Positions 1-7,706 of a stretch of DNA of 40,534 bases are shown here, piece by piece. The DNA is from Kiritimatiellia bacterium. GTDB lineage: Bacteria; Verrucomicrobiota; Kiritimatiellia; SLAD01. How positions within the stretch are numbered: the stretch's first letter is position 1; every line of letters starts with the position of its first letter. The DNA is taken from positions 1 through 40,534 of the forward strand of contig SKXR01000211.1 of assembly GCA_007128275.1 (NCBI GenBank), in the 5' to 3' direction. The position numbers and the translations under genes are program-made. The notes under the pieces were generated by a model. That model saw only the letters and a list, made by a program, of their open reading frames with translations. It did no database searches and was not told the DNA's origin.

Positions 1-2
1 CA

Positions 3-90
3 CCGCAGTCCAAATTCCCTTGAGGCGGCCTGCTCGGTCATTCCTTTTTGGACTGCGGCGGCAGAGCGAAGCGTCGACGCCGCTTTGGCT
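3..90. repeat. Inverted repeat and REP-like hairpin element
   Basis: Bases 3-14 and 47-58 form a perfect 12-bp inverted repeat with a 32-nt spacer. The right arm runs straight into a second small hairpin, GCGGCG at 55-60 with CGCCGC at 78-83. The combined unit (about 47-90) resembles the short GC-rich dispersed repeats I associate with verrucomicrobial and kiritimatiellal intergenic DNA; that resemblance is from memory. It lies just upstream of a truncated coding remnant and may mark the point where that gene was broken. Confidence 0.5.
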
Positions 91-126
91 TGACCAGTAC
101 GTAATATCTCCCTTACTTCTACATAG

Positions 127-357
127 ACTTGTGCAGACCTATCTCTTCCCAAATACACTTATCACTTTGGGGTGTCCCAATGTGGAACTCAGGTGCATGG
201 CACGTGGTCGCCAGTCGTGTTGGATGCGGACCTCGTCTTCATTGGGGCTACGCCTACCGGGGACGAGGTGACGGAAACGGTGAGTTACCGTGTGCCTGAT
301 GGGACATTGTTCGACCCAAAGTATTTTCGGTTGGAAGTGATCCTGCTGGACTGACCA
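127..357 (+). pseudogene. C-terminal remnant of a secreted-protein end domain
   Basis: The frame opens after a stop at 124-126 and runs to TGA at 355-357, with no plausible full-length start (GTG at 172 is the only candidate). The translation aligns by eye with the last ~75 residues of the CotH-like protein downstream. Both have G-[TP]-W followed by LDAD, then a Gly/Asp-rich turn, then a beta strand, and both end in a pattern like F-R-L-E-V-I-L / I-R-L-R-M-V-L. The rest of the parent protein is absent; upstream are an in-frame stop and a hairpin repeat. I read it as the decayed 3' end of a paralogous secreted protein. Alternatively it could be a tiny functional peptide, but no ribosome binding site supports that. 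Confidence 0.45.
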
Positions 358-623
358 AGGTCAACAGGGTGCATCAACACCGCGAGGGTTCTTGCCTGGC
401 AGTGGAGGGAGCGGAGCTATGTACGGTCCACTCTGTTCTGCCCTGCGCACGCATTTGAGGAGACTTATTTTGTTTACAAGCGGGGCCGTACCTCCTAGGT
501 TTTTGCCTTAGAGGCGACTAGGTATATCATCCGAATCTGGAGGACAGACTCATCGGAGGCGAGTCAACCAGCCGGCATCGATGGCTTTCTTGTTTAGGCA
601 TTACCTTTCTACTCTCGTTCCTT

Positions 624-3600
624 GTGGCGGAGTTGAAAGCACAACCGGTGTATATTAACGAGGTGCTTGCCTCTAATGCCACCGGGTTGGAGGATGAAGA
701 CGGTGACACCGAGGATTGGGTTGAACTCTACAACGCAGGAAGCGAATCCGTGGCTCTGGGGGGCTACGGCCTGTCCGATGACCCCGATGTTCCCTTTCGT
801 TGGGTCTTGCCCGATATCACCATGGAGCCCGGCGAGTTTCTGCTGATCTGGGCTTCGGGCAAGGATCGTTCCGACCCGGCAAAGGAGTTACATGCCAACT
901 TCAGCATTGCTTCCGCGGGAGAGGAAGTCCTGCTGACCGATCCGGATGGGGTACGCGTTGATGAGATCGTCCCGACCGTCATACCAACGGATATATCCTT
1001 CGGACGCAAACCCGATGGAAGTACCAATTGGGTGTTCTTCACGGACCCTACGCCGGGCGCCGCCAACACGACCGACGGTTTCCTTCAGGTCCTCGCGCCG
1101 CCCGAACTCTCTCGTCCCGCCGGGTTTTATGAGGAAACCTTTGACCTGACCGCGGTCCATCCCTATGGCGAGGTCGTCTTGCGCTATACCCTGGACGGAT
1201 CGGAACCCGACGAGGACTCGCCGATGTTTCCGTCGTCCCTCCTTGTTGGCTCCCGGGCGGGCGCGCCGAATGTCTTTTCTGCAATCAATACGACGTTGGT
1301 TGATGGCAATACGAATGACGATTATTGGGAGGCGCCCACGGCTGCGGTGGATAAGGCCACGGTTGTGCGTATTCGTGCCTTCGCCGAGAACAGCATTCCG
1401 AGCCGTACGATCACATCCACCTTTTTTGCGGATGCGGCGCTGGAGGGGAAGTACACGTTGCCCGTGCTATCCCTGGTCACGGATCCATACCATCTGTTCG
1501 ATCATGATGCGGGGATCTATGTTGCCGGTTCTGCCACGACGGCGAATCAATACCGGAGTGCCAACTATTGGCAACGAGGCGCGGCATGGGAGCGGCCGGT
1601 TCATCTTGAACTCATGGACGAGGAGGGCAGGCGGGTTTTCGCACAGGATGCCGGCGTACGCATTCACGGGGGCATGACGCGTCGGCGAAACATCAAAAGC
1701 CTCCGGCTTTACGCACGCAATGAATATGGCGACAGCCATTTCCATTTCGCATTGTTCCCCGATCAACCCCATGACGCATACAAGCGATTCATGTTGCGTA
1801 ATTCGGGGCAGGACGTCGTTTACACCTATTTCCGATGTGCGTTCGCCCAGCGGTTGGTCGGTCACATGCGCTTCGACACCCAAGCATATCGCCCGGTCCT
1901 CGTGTTTATCAATGGGGAATACTGGGGCATTCATAACATGCGAGAACGGTACGATCGCCATTATCTGGCGCGCACCTACGGCGTCGATGCGGACAATCTG
2001 GATATCTTGACGGCCACTCATCATGATCTATCCACAAGCCCTCTGATTGTGAAGGAGGGGGACGCGGTCCATTACGCGGAGATGATCAACTATATTGAAA
2101 CCCATGGTGTGGAAGAGCCCGAACACTACGAACACATACGCACCATGGTCGATACGGACAATTACGTGGATTATCTGGTCGCTAACATTTTCGTCAATAA
2201 TGTGGATTGGCCGGGAAACAACATTGAGTATTGGCGGGTGAGAACGGATGAATATGACGAGGATGCGCCTTACGGCCACGATGGGCGATGGCGATGGCTC
2301 ATGTTCGATATGGATGCAGCCTTTGGAATATATCGCCCCAATCAACAGTTTCTCCCCGGGCATAACACCCTGGCTTTTGCCACAGGCGCCGGCCGGGGAA
2401 ATTGGGCCACGCGCCCGTATGCCACGTTCTTGCCGCGTGAAATGTTGAACAACCAGACTTTTCGCAATGCGTTCATCAACCGGATGGCGGATCAACTTAA
2501 TACGGCTTTTCGTACCAATCGTGTTATCGCGGTGATCGACGAAATGGCCGCCATGATCGAGCCGGAAATGGCCGGCCATATCAATAGATTTTATCGTCCT
2601 GATTCGATGGGGACATGGTCCGCGGAAGTGGATTATTTGCGCCAGTTTGCCATGCAGCGTCCCGCCCATCAGTACGATCATCTGCTCAGTTACTTCGGGA
2701 AGTCGTGTTTGGCGGATGTGACCCTCGATATCTCGGGCGCGGCGGCAGGACGAATCCGTATCAACACGATTGTCGTCGACGGCGACACCTTCGGACTACT
2801 TGATCCGGAAGTACCGTATCCATGGACGGGCACGTACGTGCGGGACGTCCCCATCACGTTGGAGGCGTTGCCGGCGGAGGGCTTTCACTTTACGGGATGG
2901 GAGGGGATCACGAATACGAGCTCCAACGTCACGTTGGAACCGGACGCGGACCTCTCTGTAACGGCCCTGTTTGAAGTTGATTCGGATCGTGTGGCCACGG
3001 CCTTGGAAGTGGATTGGCCCGCTTACCTTTCACAGACCGGCCCGTTGCCGCCTATTGTCGTGCGCGCGGTGAATGACGAAGGATTGACGGATCCCAGCTT
3101 CACCGGCGCCGTCACCATCGCCCGGTCGGACGAAGGAACGCTAGAAGGCTCTTTAACGGTCTATGCGGTTGGCGGGATGGCCGCATTTGATGACCTCATT
3201 ATGGAAGACATGGCGGAGACCGCCCTGATGGTCTCGGCTTTCGGCTTTGATACCATCTATAGCGATTCGTTTCGTTTCCTTCGCCTGACCGAGGTGTTGC
3301 TCCCGCGATACATGCAGGCGGAACAGGATGAGACCGGAAACAACTTCAACCGGGTGCCCTACGCTTTTCGTCTTCGGGTCGAAGGGCTTATTCCTTATGC
3401 CACCTACCGATACGGCAATCGCGTCGTGGTACCCGAAGACCCGCCGGAACAGGACGGAGCGGGGAACATGATCATCGTGAGAACCGGGGGGCACGACTTC
3501 GTCCGTAACACGTCCAGACCGCGGTTCCGGCCCGAGGATATTTATCAGCGGCATGGCGATTTCGTAGCCGATGCAGAGGGCGCCTACGAGGGGTGGTTTA

Positions 3601-4538
3601 TTACCGAGCCGTCCGGCAATCATCGTTTTGTGCCCGGCCACACGGTGAATATCAGACTCATCCTCAATGACGGCCTCGGTGGCGAGGCATATCATCACAT
3701 GCTGACCACAACCGGCGGCGTGACTCTGCTGGAATTCGGCAACTCCCCGTCTCAGGCGACCGCGGTGATGGGAGAATCAACCAATGCGTGGGGACACATG
3801 GTCGCCCTGTATGACGATACGGGCGGGGTGACGCGTCCCTTGTCCGCCACACCGATTGAGCGAACGGGTAGTGAGGTGGACGAGCGATATGCCTATTTCT
3901 ACGAGGCTATTGTGGCGGCCCGCGACGGGTATTGGGGCACCCTGATTCCCAGCGCACTAACTACCGGGGTCCGGCGCATGGAGGTTTTTGCGCCATGGGA
4001 CGGGGCGTCGCTCGAAACGGTCTTCTATGAAGACGGCATGCCGGGCACGGTAATGGCCGCGTCTGGTCAGGACGCGCATCTGGTAGACTATGTGCATCCT
4101 TATACCGCATGGGCCGCGGAAAACTTCACGTTGGAAGAATTTAGCGACGTTGAAACAAGCGGATACCTGGCGGACCCGGATGACGAGAGGCTGGCGAATC
4201 TGGCGAAATACGCGCTGGGCTTGGACCGCGAAGATGAACCGGGTGAGGCCTTGCCGGGGGCTGAAGTGGTACCCAATGGGGATGAACTCTTGATACACTT
4301 CACCTATCGCCGATTGCTTAGTGAGGAGCGGGGTGTGGATTATATTGTCGAATATGCGTATGAGTTGGATGGCCCTTGGGCACAGCTCGATGCCGATGTT
4401 TTCCCGGATCTTGCGTGGCATGAGCCCGTGCCGAGCGGCGATGGGAAAACGGAGGAAGTCCGATTGAGCTTTAGCGCGGGCGCGACGGCCAATGCCGGCT
4501 TCATCCGATTGCGCATGGTACTGATCGAGTCTCCTTGA
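624..4538 (+). CDS. Large secreted CotH-kinase family protein with lamin-tail domain
   Basis: About 1304 residues from GTG 624. Domains in order: lamin-tail domain (about 5-112, starting VYINEVLASN); a chitobiase/FN3-like C-terminal-type domain (about 155-265, with LRYTLDGSEPD); a CotH kinase-like domain (about 325-600) with the GEYWGIHNMRERYD motif near 430 and the W-L-M-F-D-M-D metal-binding motif near 560; a divergent InlB-like repeat (GFHFTGWEG near 752); and a C-terminal beta domain (about 1160-1304) with the Asp-rich linker before LAKYALGLD. CotH proteins are atypical kinases that phosphorylate spore-coat proteins in Bacillus; the substrate here is unknown. In the same frame, codons 579-626 encode a clear signal-peptide core (RWLSCLGITFLLSFLVA), so export is likely. 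However, no in-frame ATG, GTG or TTG exists between the stop at 519 and GTG 624, so the true start is unresolved. No sortase or PEP-CTERM anchor is visible. Confidence 0.85.
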   Translation: MAELKAQPVYINEVLASNATGLEDEDGDTEDWVELYNAGSESVALGGYGLSDDPDVPFRWVLPDITMEPGEFLLIWASGKDRSDPAKELHANFSIASAGEEVLLTDPDGVRVDEIVPTVIPTDISFGRKPDGSTNWVFFTDPTPGAANTTDGFLQVLAPPELSRPAGFYEETFDLTAVHPYGEVVLRYTLDGSEPDEDSPMFPSSLLVGSRAGAPNVFSAINTTLVDGNTNDDYWEAPTAAVDKATVVRIRAFAENSIPSRTITSTFFADAALEGKYTLPVLSLVTDPYHLFDHDAGIYVAGSATTANQYRSANYWQRGAAWERPVHLELMDEEGRRVFAQDAGVRIHGGMTRRRNIKSLRLYARNEYGDSHFHFALFPDQPHDAYKRFMLRNSGQDVVYTYFRCAFAQRLVGHMRFDTQAYRPVLVFINGEYWGIHNMRERYDRHYLARTYGVDADNLDILTATHHDLSTSPLIVKEGDAVHYAEMINYIETHGVEEPEHYEHIRTMVDTDNYVDYLVANIFVNNVDWPGNNIEYWRVRTDEYDEDAPYGHDGRWRWLMFDMDAAFGIYRPNQQFLPGHNTLAFATGAGRGNWATRPYATFLPREMLNNQTFRNAFINRMADQLNTAFRTNRVIAVIDEMAAMIEPEMAGHINRFYRPDSMGTWSAEVDYLRQFAMQRPAHQYDHLLSYFGKSCLADVTLDISGAAAGRIRINTIVVDGDTFGLLDPEVPYPWTGTYVRDVPITLEALPAEGFHFTGWEGITNTSSNVTLEPDADLSVTALFEVDSDRVATALEVDWPAYLSQTGPLPPIVVRAVNDEGLTDPSFTGAVTIARSDEGTLEGSLTVYAVGGMAAFDDLIMEDMAETALMVSAFGFDTIYSDSFRFLRLTEVLLPRYMQAEQDETGNNFNRVPYAFRLRVEGLIPYATYRYGNRVVVPEDPPEQDGAGNMIIVRTGGHDFVRNTSRPRFRPEDIYQRHGDFVADAEGAYEGWFITEPSGNHRFVPGHTVNIRLILNDGLGGEAYHHMLTTTGGVTLLEFGNSPSQATAVMGESTNAWGHMVALYDDTGGVTRPLSATPIERTGSEVDERYAYFYEAIVAARDGYWGTLIPSALTTGVRRMEVFAPWDGASLETVFYEDGMPGTVMAASGQDAHLVDYVHPYTAWAAENFTLEEFSDVETSGYLADPDDERLANLAKYALGLDREDEPGEALPGAEVVPNGDELLIHFTYRRLLSEERGVDYIVEYAYELDGPWAQLDADVFPDLAWHEPVPSGDGKTEEVRLSFSAGATANAGFIRLRMVLIESP

Positions 4539-4552
4539 GGGACAAATTAGAA

Positions 4553-4590
4553 GCCCTCATTCTCCGCTGGAGAATGAGGGCCCCTGTTTT
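4553..4590 (+). terminator. Intrinsic terminator of the CotH-like gene
   Basis: A perfect 13-bp stem (4553-4565 with 4569-4581) closes on a 3-nt loop 14 nt after the CotH stop codon. It is followed by CCC and then a short run ending TGTTTT. This is a strong rho-independent terminator, though the U-tract is weak and interrupted. Confidence 0.8.
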
Positions 4591-4992
4591 GGCGAGCCGC
4601 CTTGGTCGTGTCGGAAGGGAAGGGGGCGACCCGCCGGAGAATCTAGTAATTCGCATATCCGACCGCTCAGACCACTCGCGGCCCTCTCACCCCCAAGTAG
4701 ACGCGTTGGGTATGCGATTTCCTTCACCTCGGCTGATATCAAAGCAGGTTCAGTGCCAATCTCAAGTAATGTGACCCGAATGGCCCTCAGGGGGGACACT
4801 CGAGAATTCTCAAGGGAAGTCGGATCGTGCGGAATGGGAAGGGGATGGAACTATCAGACGGGTGACCCTATGCAAAAAAGGGGGTATGAAAATATATCCG
4901 GGAATCCGATTTTCGCATTGGATTATAGTCAAGAACGCGAATATGCGGCATCTGCATTTCTAGATTCTGAGAAAACGACGGACGATTATCGT
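4591..4992. other. Intergenic region, no supported gene
   Basis: This roughly 400-base stretch lies between the CotH terminator and the 3' end of the antiporter. A plus-strand frame from ATG 4870 runs 56 codons and overlaps the antiporter end by 48 bases. It has no ribosome binding site and I do not recognise the product, so I do not call it. A 10-bp palindrome (4802-4811) is present. The region is more AT-rich at 4870-4960 than its neighbours. Confidence 0.4.
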
Positions 4993-6723
4993 CTACCTCT
5001 TCCTGCGAAAGACACGACTGGTCTCGAGCGCTTCTCGTAAGGCGGTCCAGATGGCCTCTTTATCGGCGGCGTCCAGAATTTGCTGGCGGACCTTCGCCTG
5101 GCTCATGGATCGGATGAGCAAGGCAAGGGTTTGCACCTGAATATCGTCGTCATCCAGCGGGGTCAGGATCAGAAAAATGAATTGAGCGGGTTTGCCGTCG
5201 GGTGAATCCCACTCAATACCTTGTGGCGAGCGCCCAAACACGATGACGGGCTTGAGCAACCCTTTCAAGCGAGCGTGCGGGAGGGCGATGCCTTCTTCTA
5301 CCGCCGTGCCCATGGCGTATTCGCGTTCCAGGACCGCCTTACTCAGACTCTCGGCGGGCGGAAGCGCCCCTTGCTCGCCGGCCTTATCGGCGAGTTCGCG
5401 AATGGCTGTATCGCGGTCACTGGTGGTGAGGTGCGGCACAATGCCGCGGGCGGAGAAGAATTCGAGGATGCTGACTTCGCGTCGTTTCAGGAGGGAGGCT
5501 CGCATCCACGGTCCCAGCAGCACGGAGGAGAAGATGGCGCCGAAGACAATGGCGACAAAGACCGGCGCAGTGATCAACCCGTATTCCAGGGCGAGGACGC
5601 CGACCACAATCTCCATGGCGCCGCCGGGTGTGTGGGCAATGGCAATCGTCATACGATTCGCCCGCGGGAGATGGGTCCACGCCACGCCGATCCAAGCGCC
5701 GATAAAGCGTCCTCCCACACCCACCACCGTCACCAGCAGGACAAGAAAAACATTGAAATTAGCCAGGAAGTCCACCTTCAACCCGATGCTTGCGAAGAAT
5801 ACGGGGACAAAAATGGCGTATACCATTTGGGAAATGACCTGGCGCGTGCGTTCGCTTAATGCCTTGGCGCCGCCGGCCATGATCCCCGCAAGGAAAAAGC
5901 CGAACAGGGCATGAATTCCGATCTTTTGTGTGATGGCGCCGCACAGGAGGCCCAACAGGCAGATAAAGGTAAGGGAAGAGCCGGGTTGCGGCAGTCCCCA
6001 ATCGTGAATTTTTGTTATGGCCCGGTTGGTGAGTGCCCGGCCGACGGTCAGACAGAATGCCGTGAAGCCCATTGTCCCCAATATGACCAGCGCGGTCCGG
6101 CCGATTTCCAGATCCGCGTGCAGGAAGAAGCTGAGTACGAGGGAGAATATCAGCCAGCCGATGATATCGTTCACGGACAAGGCGCTCATCAACAGAAAAC
6201 CAAGATCGGTCTTTGTCAGATGCAAATCATGCAATGCCCGGGCCGCAATCGGTAGGGCGCTGATGGTGAGCACGGTCGCCATGAAGATGGCAAAGAGCCA
6301 TCGCTGATTTGGATCGGCGAGGAACCGGTCGGGCAGGAAAAAGAAAGGGAGAAAGGCAATGGCCATTGGGATGACAATATCCGCCAAGGCGATCTTGACG
6401 GCCTCGGCGCGTTGCCGCCATGCGCTGGCAAAATCAATTTCCAGGCCGGTTTCCAGCAGGAGAAAGAGCACCCCGAGCCATGCCACGGTTTCGAGCATAC
6501 TCACCTGGATCACGTCCGCAGGGAAAAGCCATCCGAACGTTTCGGGAAAATAGCGGCCGAGAATGGTGGGGCCCAGCAAGATGCCCACGAGAATTTCCGC
6601 GGTCAGCGGCGGTTGTCGCCAGTGGCGAAAGACTTCGCCCAGACCACGGGCCAAGCCGATCAGCAAGAGCAATTGAATCAGAAAGAGGAAGATATGATGT
6701 TCGCTCGGATACTCCAAGGGCAC
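4993..6723 (-). CDS. CPA2-type Na+/H+ antiporter fused to a PTS EIIA domain
   Basis: 576 residues. Residues ~1-400 form a polytopic CPA2 sodium/proton exchanger domain with about 12 hydrophobic segments, including the early pattern PPLTAEILVGILLGP and a V-N-D-I-I-G stretch near 190. Residues ~425-570 form a type-2 phosphotransferase EIIA domain; its usual phospho-acceptor histidine is His483 in G-I-A-L-P-H-A-R-L. The fusion suggests that phosphorylation or nutritional state gates cation/proton exchange at the inner membrane, which is inference. It lies 29 nt downstream of the Rnk-like gene and is probably co-transcribed with it. The GTG start at 6723 directly abuts a GAGGA motif. TTG at 6717 would have better spacing, so the start is uncertain by two codons. 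Confidence 0.88.
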   Translation of the reverse strand: MPLEYPSEHHIFLFLIQLLLLIGLARGLGEVFRHWRQPPLTAEILVGILLGPTILGRYFPETFGWLFPADVIQVSMLETVAWLGVLFLLLETGLEIDFASAWRQRAEAVKIALADIVIPMAIAFLPFFFLPDRFLADPNQRWLFAIFMATVLTISALPIAARALHDLHLTKTDLGFLLMSALSVNDIIGWLIFSLVLSFFLHADLEIGRTALVILGTMGFTAFCLTVGRALTNRAITKIHDWGLPQPGSSLTFICLLGLLCGAITQKIGIHALFGFFLAGIMAGGAKALSERTRQVISQMVYAIFVPVFFASIGLKVDFLANFNVFLVLLVTVVGVGGRFIGAWIGVAWTHLPRANRMTIAIAHTPGGAMEIVVGVLALEYGLITAPVFVAIVFGAIFSSVLLGPWMRASLLKRREVSILEFFSARGIVPHLTTSDRDTAIRELADKAGEQGALPPAESLSKAVLEREYAMGTAVEEGIALPHARLKGLLKPVIVFGRSPQGIEWDSPDGKPAQFIFLILTPLDDDDIQVQTLALLIRSMSQAKVRQQILDAADKEAIWTALREALETSRVFRRKR

Positions 6724-6752
6724 TCCTCGCTTCTGTGTCCCATCAACACCGC

Positions 6753-7169
6753 CTAGAGGTGCAGGTCCCCGGCCGCTTCCGGTTGATAGAGGACTTCGTC
6801 AATGCGCACGCGACGTTTGCCGTCGGGAACAGCCCATTCAATCACATCGCCTTCCTTATATCCCAGTAGGGCGGTTCCGATCGGAGAAAAGACGGAAATC
6901 TTGCCGTGATCGATATCGGCCTCCGCCGGGAAGACCAGCGTAACGGCCATTTTGCTTTCGTCCTCCAGGTCCTGAAACACCAGTCGCGTGTTCATCGTAA
7001 CTACCGTCGGCGGGATCTCGTTGGAATTCACGATGGTGGCCCTGGCGAGCTCGGTTTTCAGCGATTGCAGGTCGTCTCGATCCCTGTACTTGAAGTCGTC
7101 CGCGACCATCAGTAGTTCTTCAAGCCGTTCGCGATCCTTTTGCGTGATAAAGATTTTGCGTTGTTTCAT
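6753..7169 (-). CDS. Rnk/GreA-GreB family transcription factor
   Basis: 138 residues from ATG 7169, preceded by GGAG about 12 nt upstream; the frame is open further upstream, but that stretch is not conserved-looking. The first ~45 residues are helical (KDRERLEELLMVAD) and resemble the short coiled coil of Rnk. The C-terminal half is the FKBP-like Gre domain, with NTRLVFQDLED and FSPIGTALLGYKEGD. The family binds RNA polymerase; Rnk-type members have a shortened coiled coil and modulate rather than cleave backtracked transcripts. It is too short for a full GreA (about 158 residues). It sits between tRNA-Arg and the antiporter on the same strand. Confidence 0.82.
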   Translation of the reverse strand: MKQRKIFITQKDRERLEELLMVADDFKYRDRDDLQSLKTELARATIVNSNEIPPTVVTMNTRLVFQDLEDESKMAVTLVFPAEADIDHGKISVFSPIGTALLGYKEGDVIEWAVPDGKRRVRIDEVLYQPEAAGDLHL

Positions 7170-7315
7170 GCCGTACTCATCTCCATGTTGTGGGAATACC
7201 GTAAGAGTAAGCGCTCTCAGAAACTTTGTCCAGTCCTGCAAGCAGAACGAAGAAGGGGTGTTGCGTGTCGGTTCGGAAAGAGCCGCCCATGCGGGCATGC
7301 CCGAGCAGGAAACAG

Positions 7316-7392
7316 TGGCGTACCCGGAAGGATTCGAACCTTCAACCTCCTGATCCGTAGTCAGGTGCTCTATCCAGTTGAGCTACGGGTAC
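7316..7392 (-). tRNA. tRNA-Arg(ACG)
   Basis: A complete 77-nt cloverleaf on the minus strand. The acceptor stem GTACCCG pairs with CGGGTAC. The D-arm GCTC/GAGC encloses the GG-containing loop. The anticodon stem CCTGA/TCAGG has loop CTACGGA (anticodon ACG), and the T-arm GAAGG/CCTTC has loop TTCGAAT. The discriminator is G and the CCA tail is encoded (7316-7318). The wobble A34 would require TadA editing to inosine to read CGN codons. Confidence 0.96.
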
Positions 7393-7458
7393 GCAGGAAA
7401 GGACATCTTACGTATTCTTTTGGGCGACGCAACTCTCAATCCCGAAAGAAGGTTGCAG

Positions 7459-7487
7459 GATATAGTACAGGTTCGCGAAAATGGCAA
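7459..7487 (-). promoter_or_regulatory. Possible sigma-70-like promoter for tRNA-Arg and the Rnk-like gene
   Basis: Read on the minus strand, TTGCCA (7487-7482) is followed by a 17-nt spacer and TATATC (7464-7459). This gives a leader of about 55-60 nt before the tRNA. Spacing and -35 box are good; the -10 box is moderate. Confidence 0.4.
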
Positions 7488-7536
7488 CTCTTTCCTGCGT
7501 ATCCCGGCCGCGCGATGCGACCGAATTGTTGGACGG

Positions 7537-7576
7537 ACTGTCATTCACATCTACGATCGTAGATGTGAATGACAGT
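7537..7576. repeat. Perfect 40-bp palindrome between tRNA-Arg and uvrB
   Basis: Bases 7537-7556 are the exact reverse complement of 7557-7576, with no spacer; the centre is CGATCG and the ends are ACTGT/ACAGT. It lies between divergent units (tRNA leftward, uvrB rightward) and has no T-run on either side, so a terminator role is unlikely. An operator, a cruciform or an assembly fold-back remain possible. Confidence 0.9.
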
Positions 7577-7706
7577 ACCCCGGGGGGGGCGATTCCTGAT
7601 ATACGCACAATTTGTTGCCCATCAATGGCGAATATGCGCTGACCCGGGGGGGGGCGGATTGGAGCGTTGATTCGCTGTGACGGGGGCGGTATCGTTCCCG
7701 CAAGCC

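Larger units (their letters stand above)
7393..7706. other. Divergent intergenic region with palindrome and G-runs
   Basis: No gene is supported. Besides the possible tRNA promoter and the 40-bp palindrome, it holds two similar blocks, each a short C-run followed by eight or more G and then CG[G]ATT, at about 7577-7594 and 7642-7660, separated by about 50 bases. Homopolymer lengths here are prone to sequencing error. No convincing uvrB promoter was found by eye. Confidence 0.5.

Noticed and set aside
20..271. 83-codon frame at the window start
   Set aside because: Its first third is the hairpin repeat read as protein, and a different frame matches the CotH-like C-terminus.
4753..5040. 95-codon plus-strand frame overlapping the antiporter end
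   Set aside because: No ribosome binding site, no recognisable motif, and the last 48 bases overlap the antisense 3' end of the antiporter.
7537..7576. LexA/SOS operator upstream of uvrB
   Set aside because: The ends read CTGT and ACAG but are 30 bases apart instead of the short spacing of known LexA boxes.
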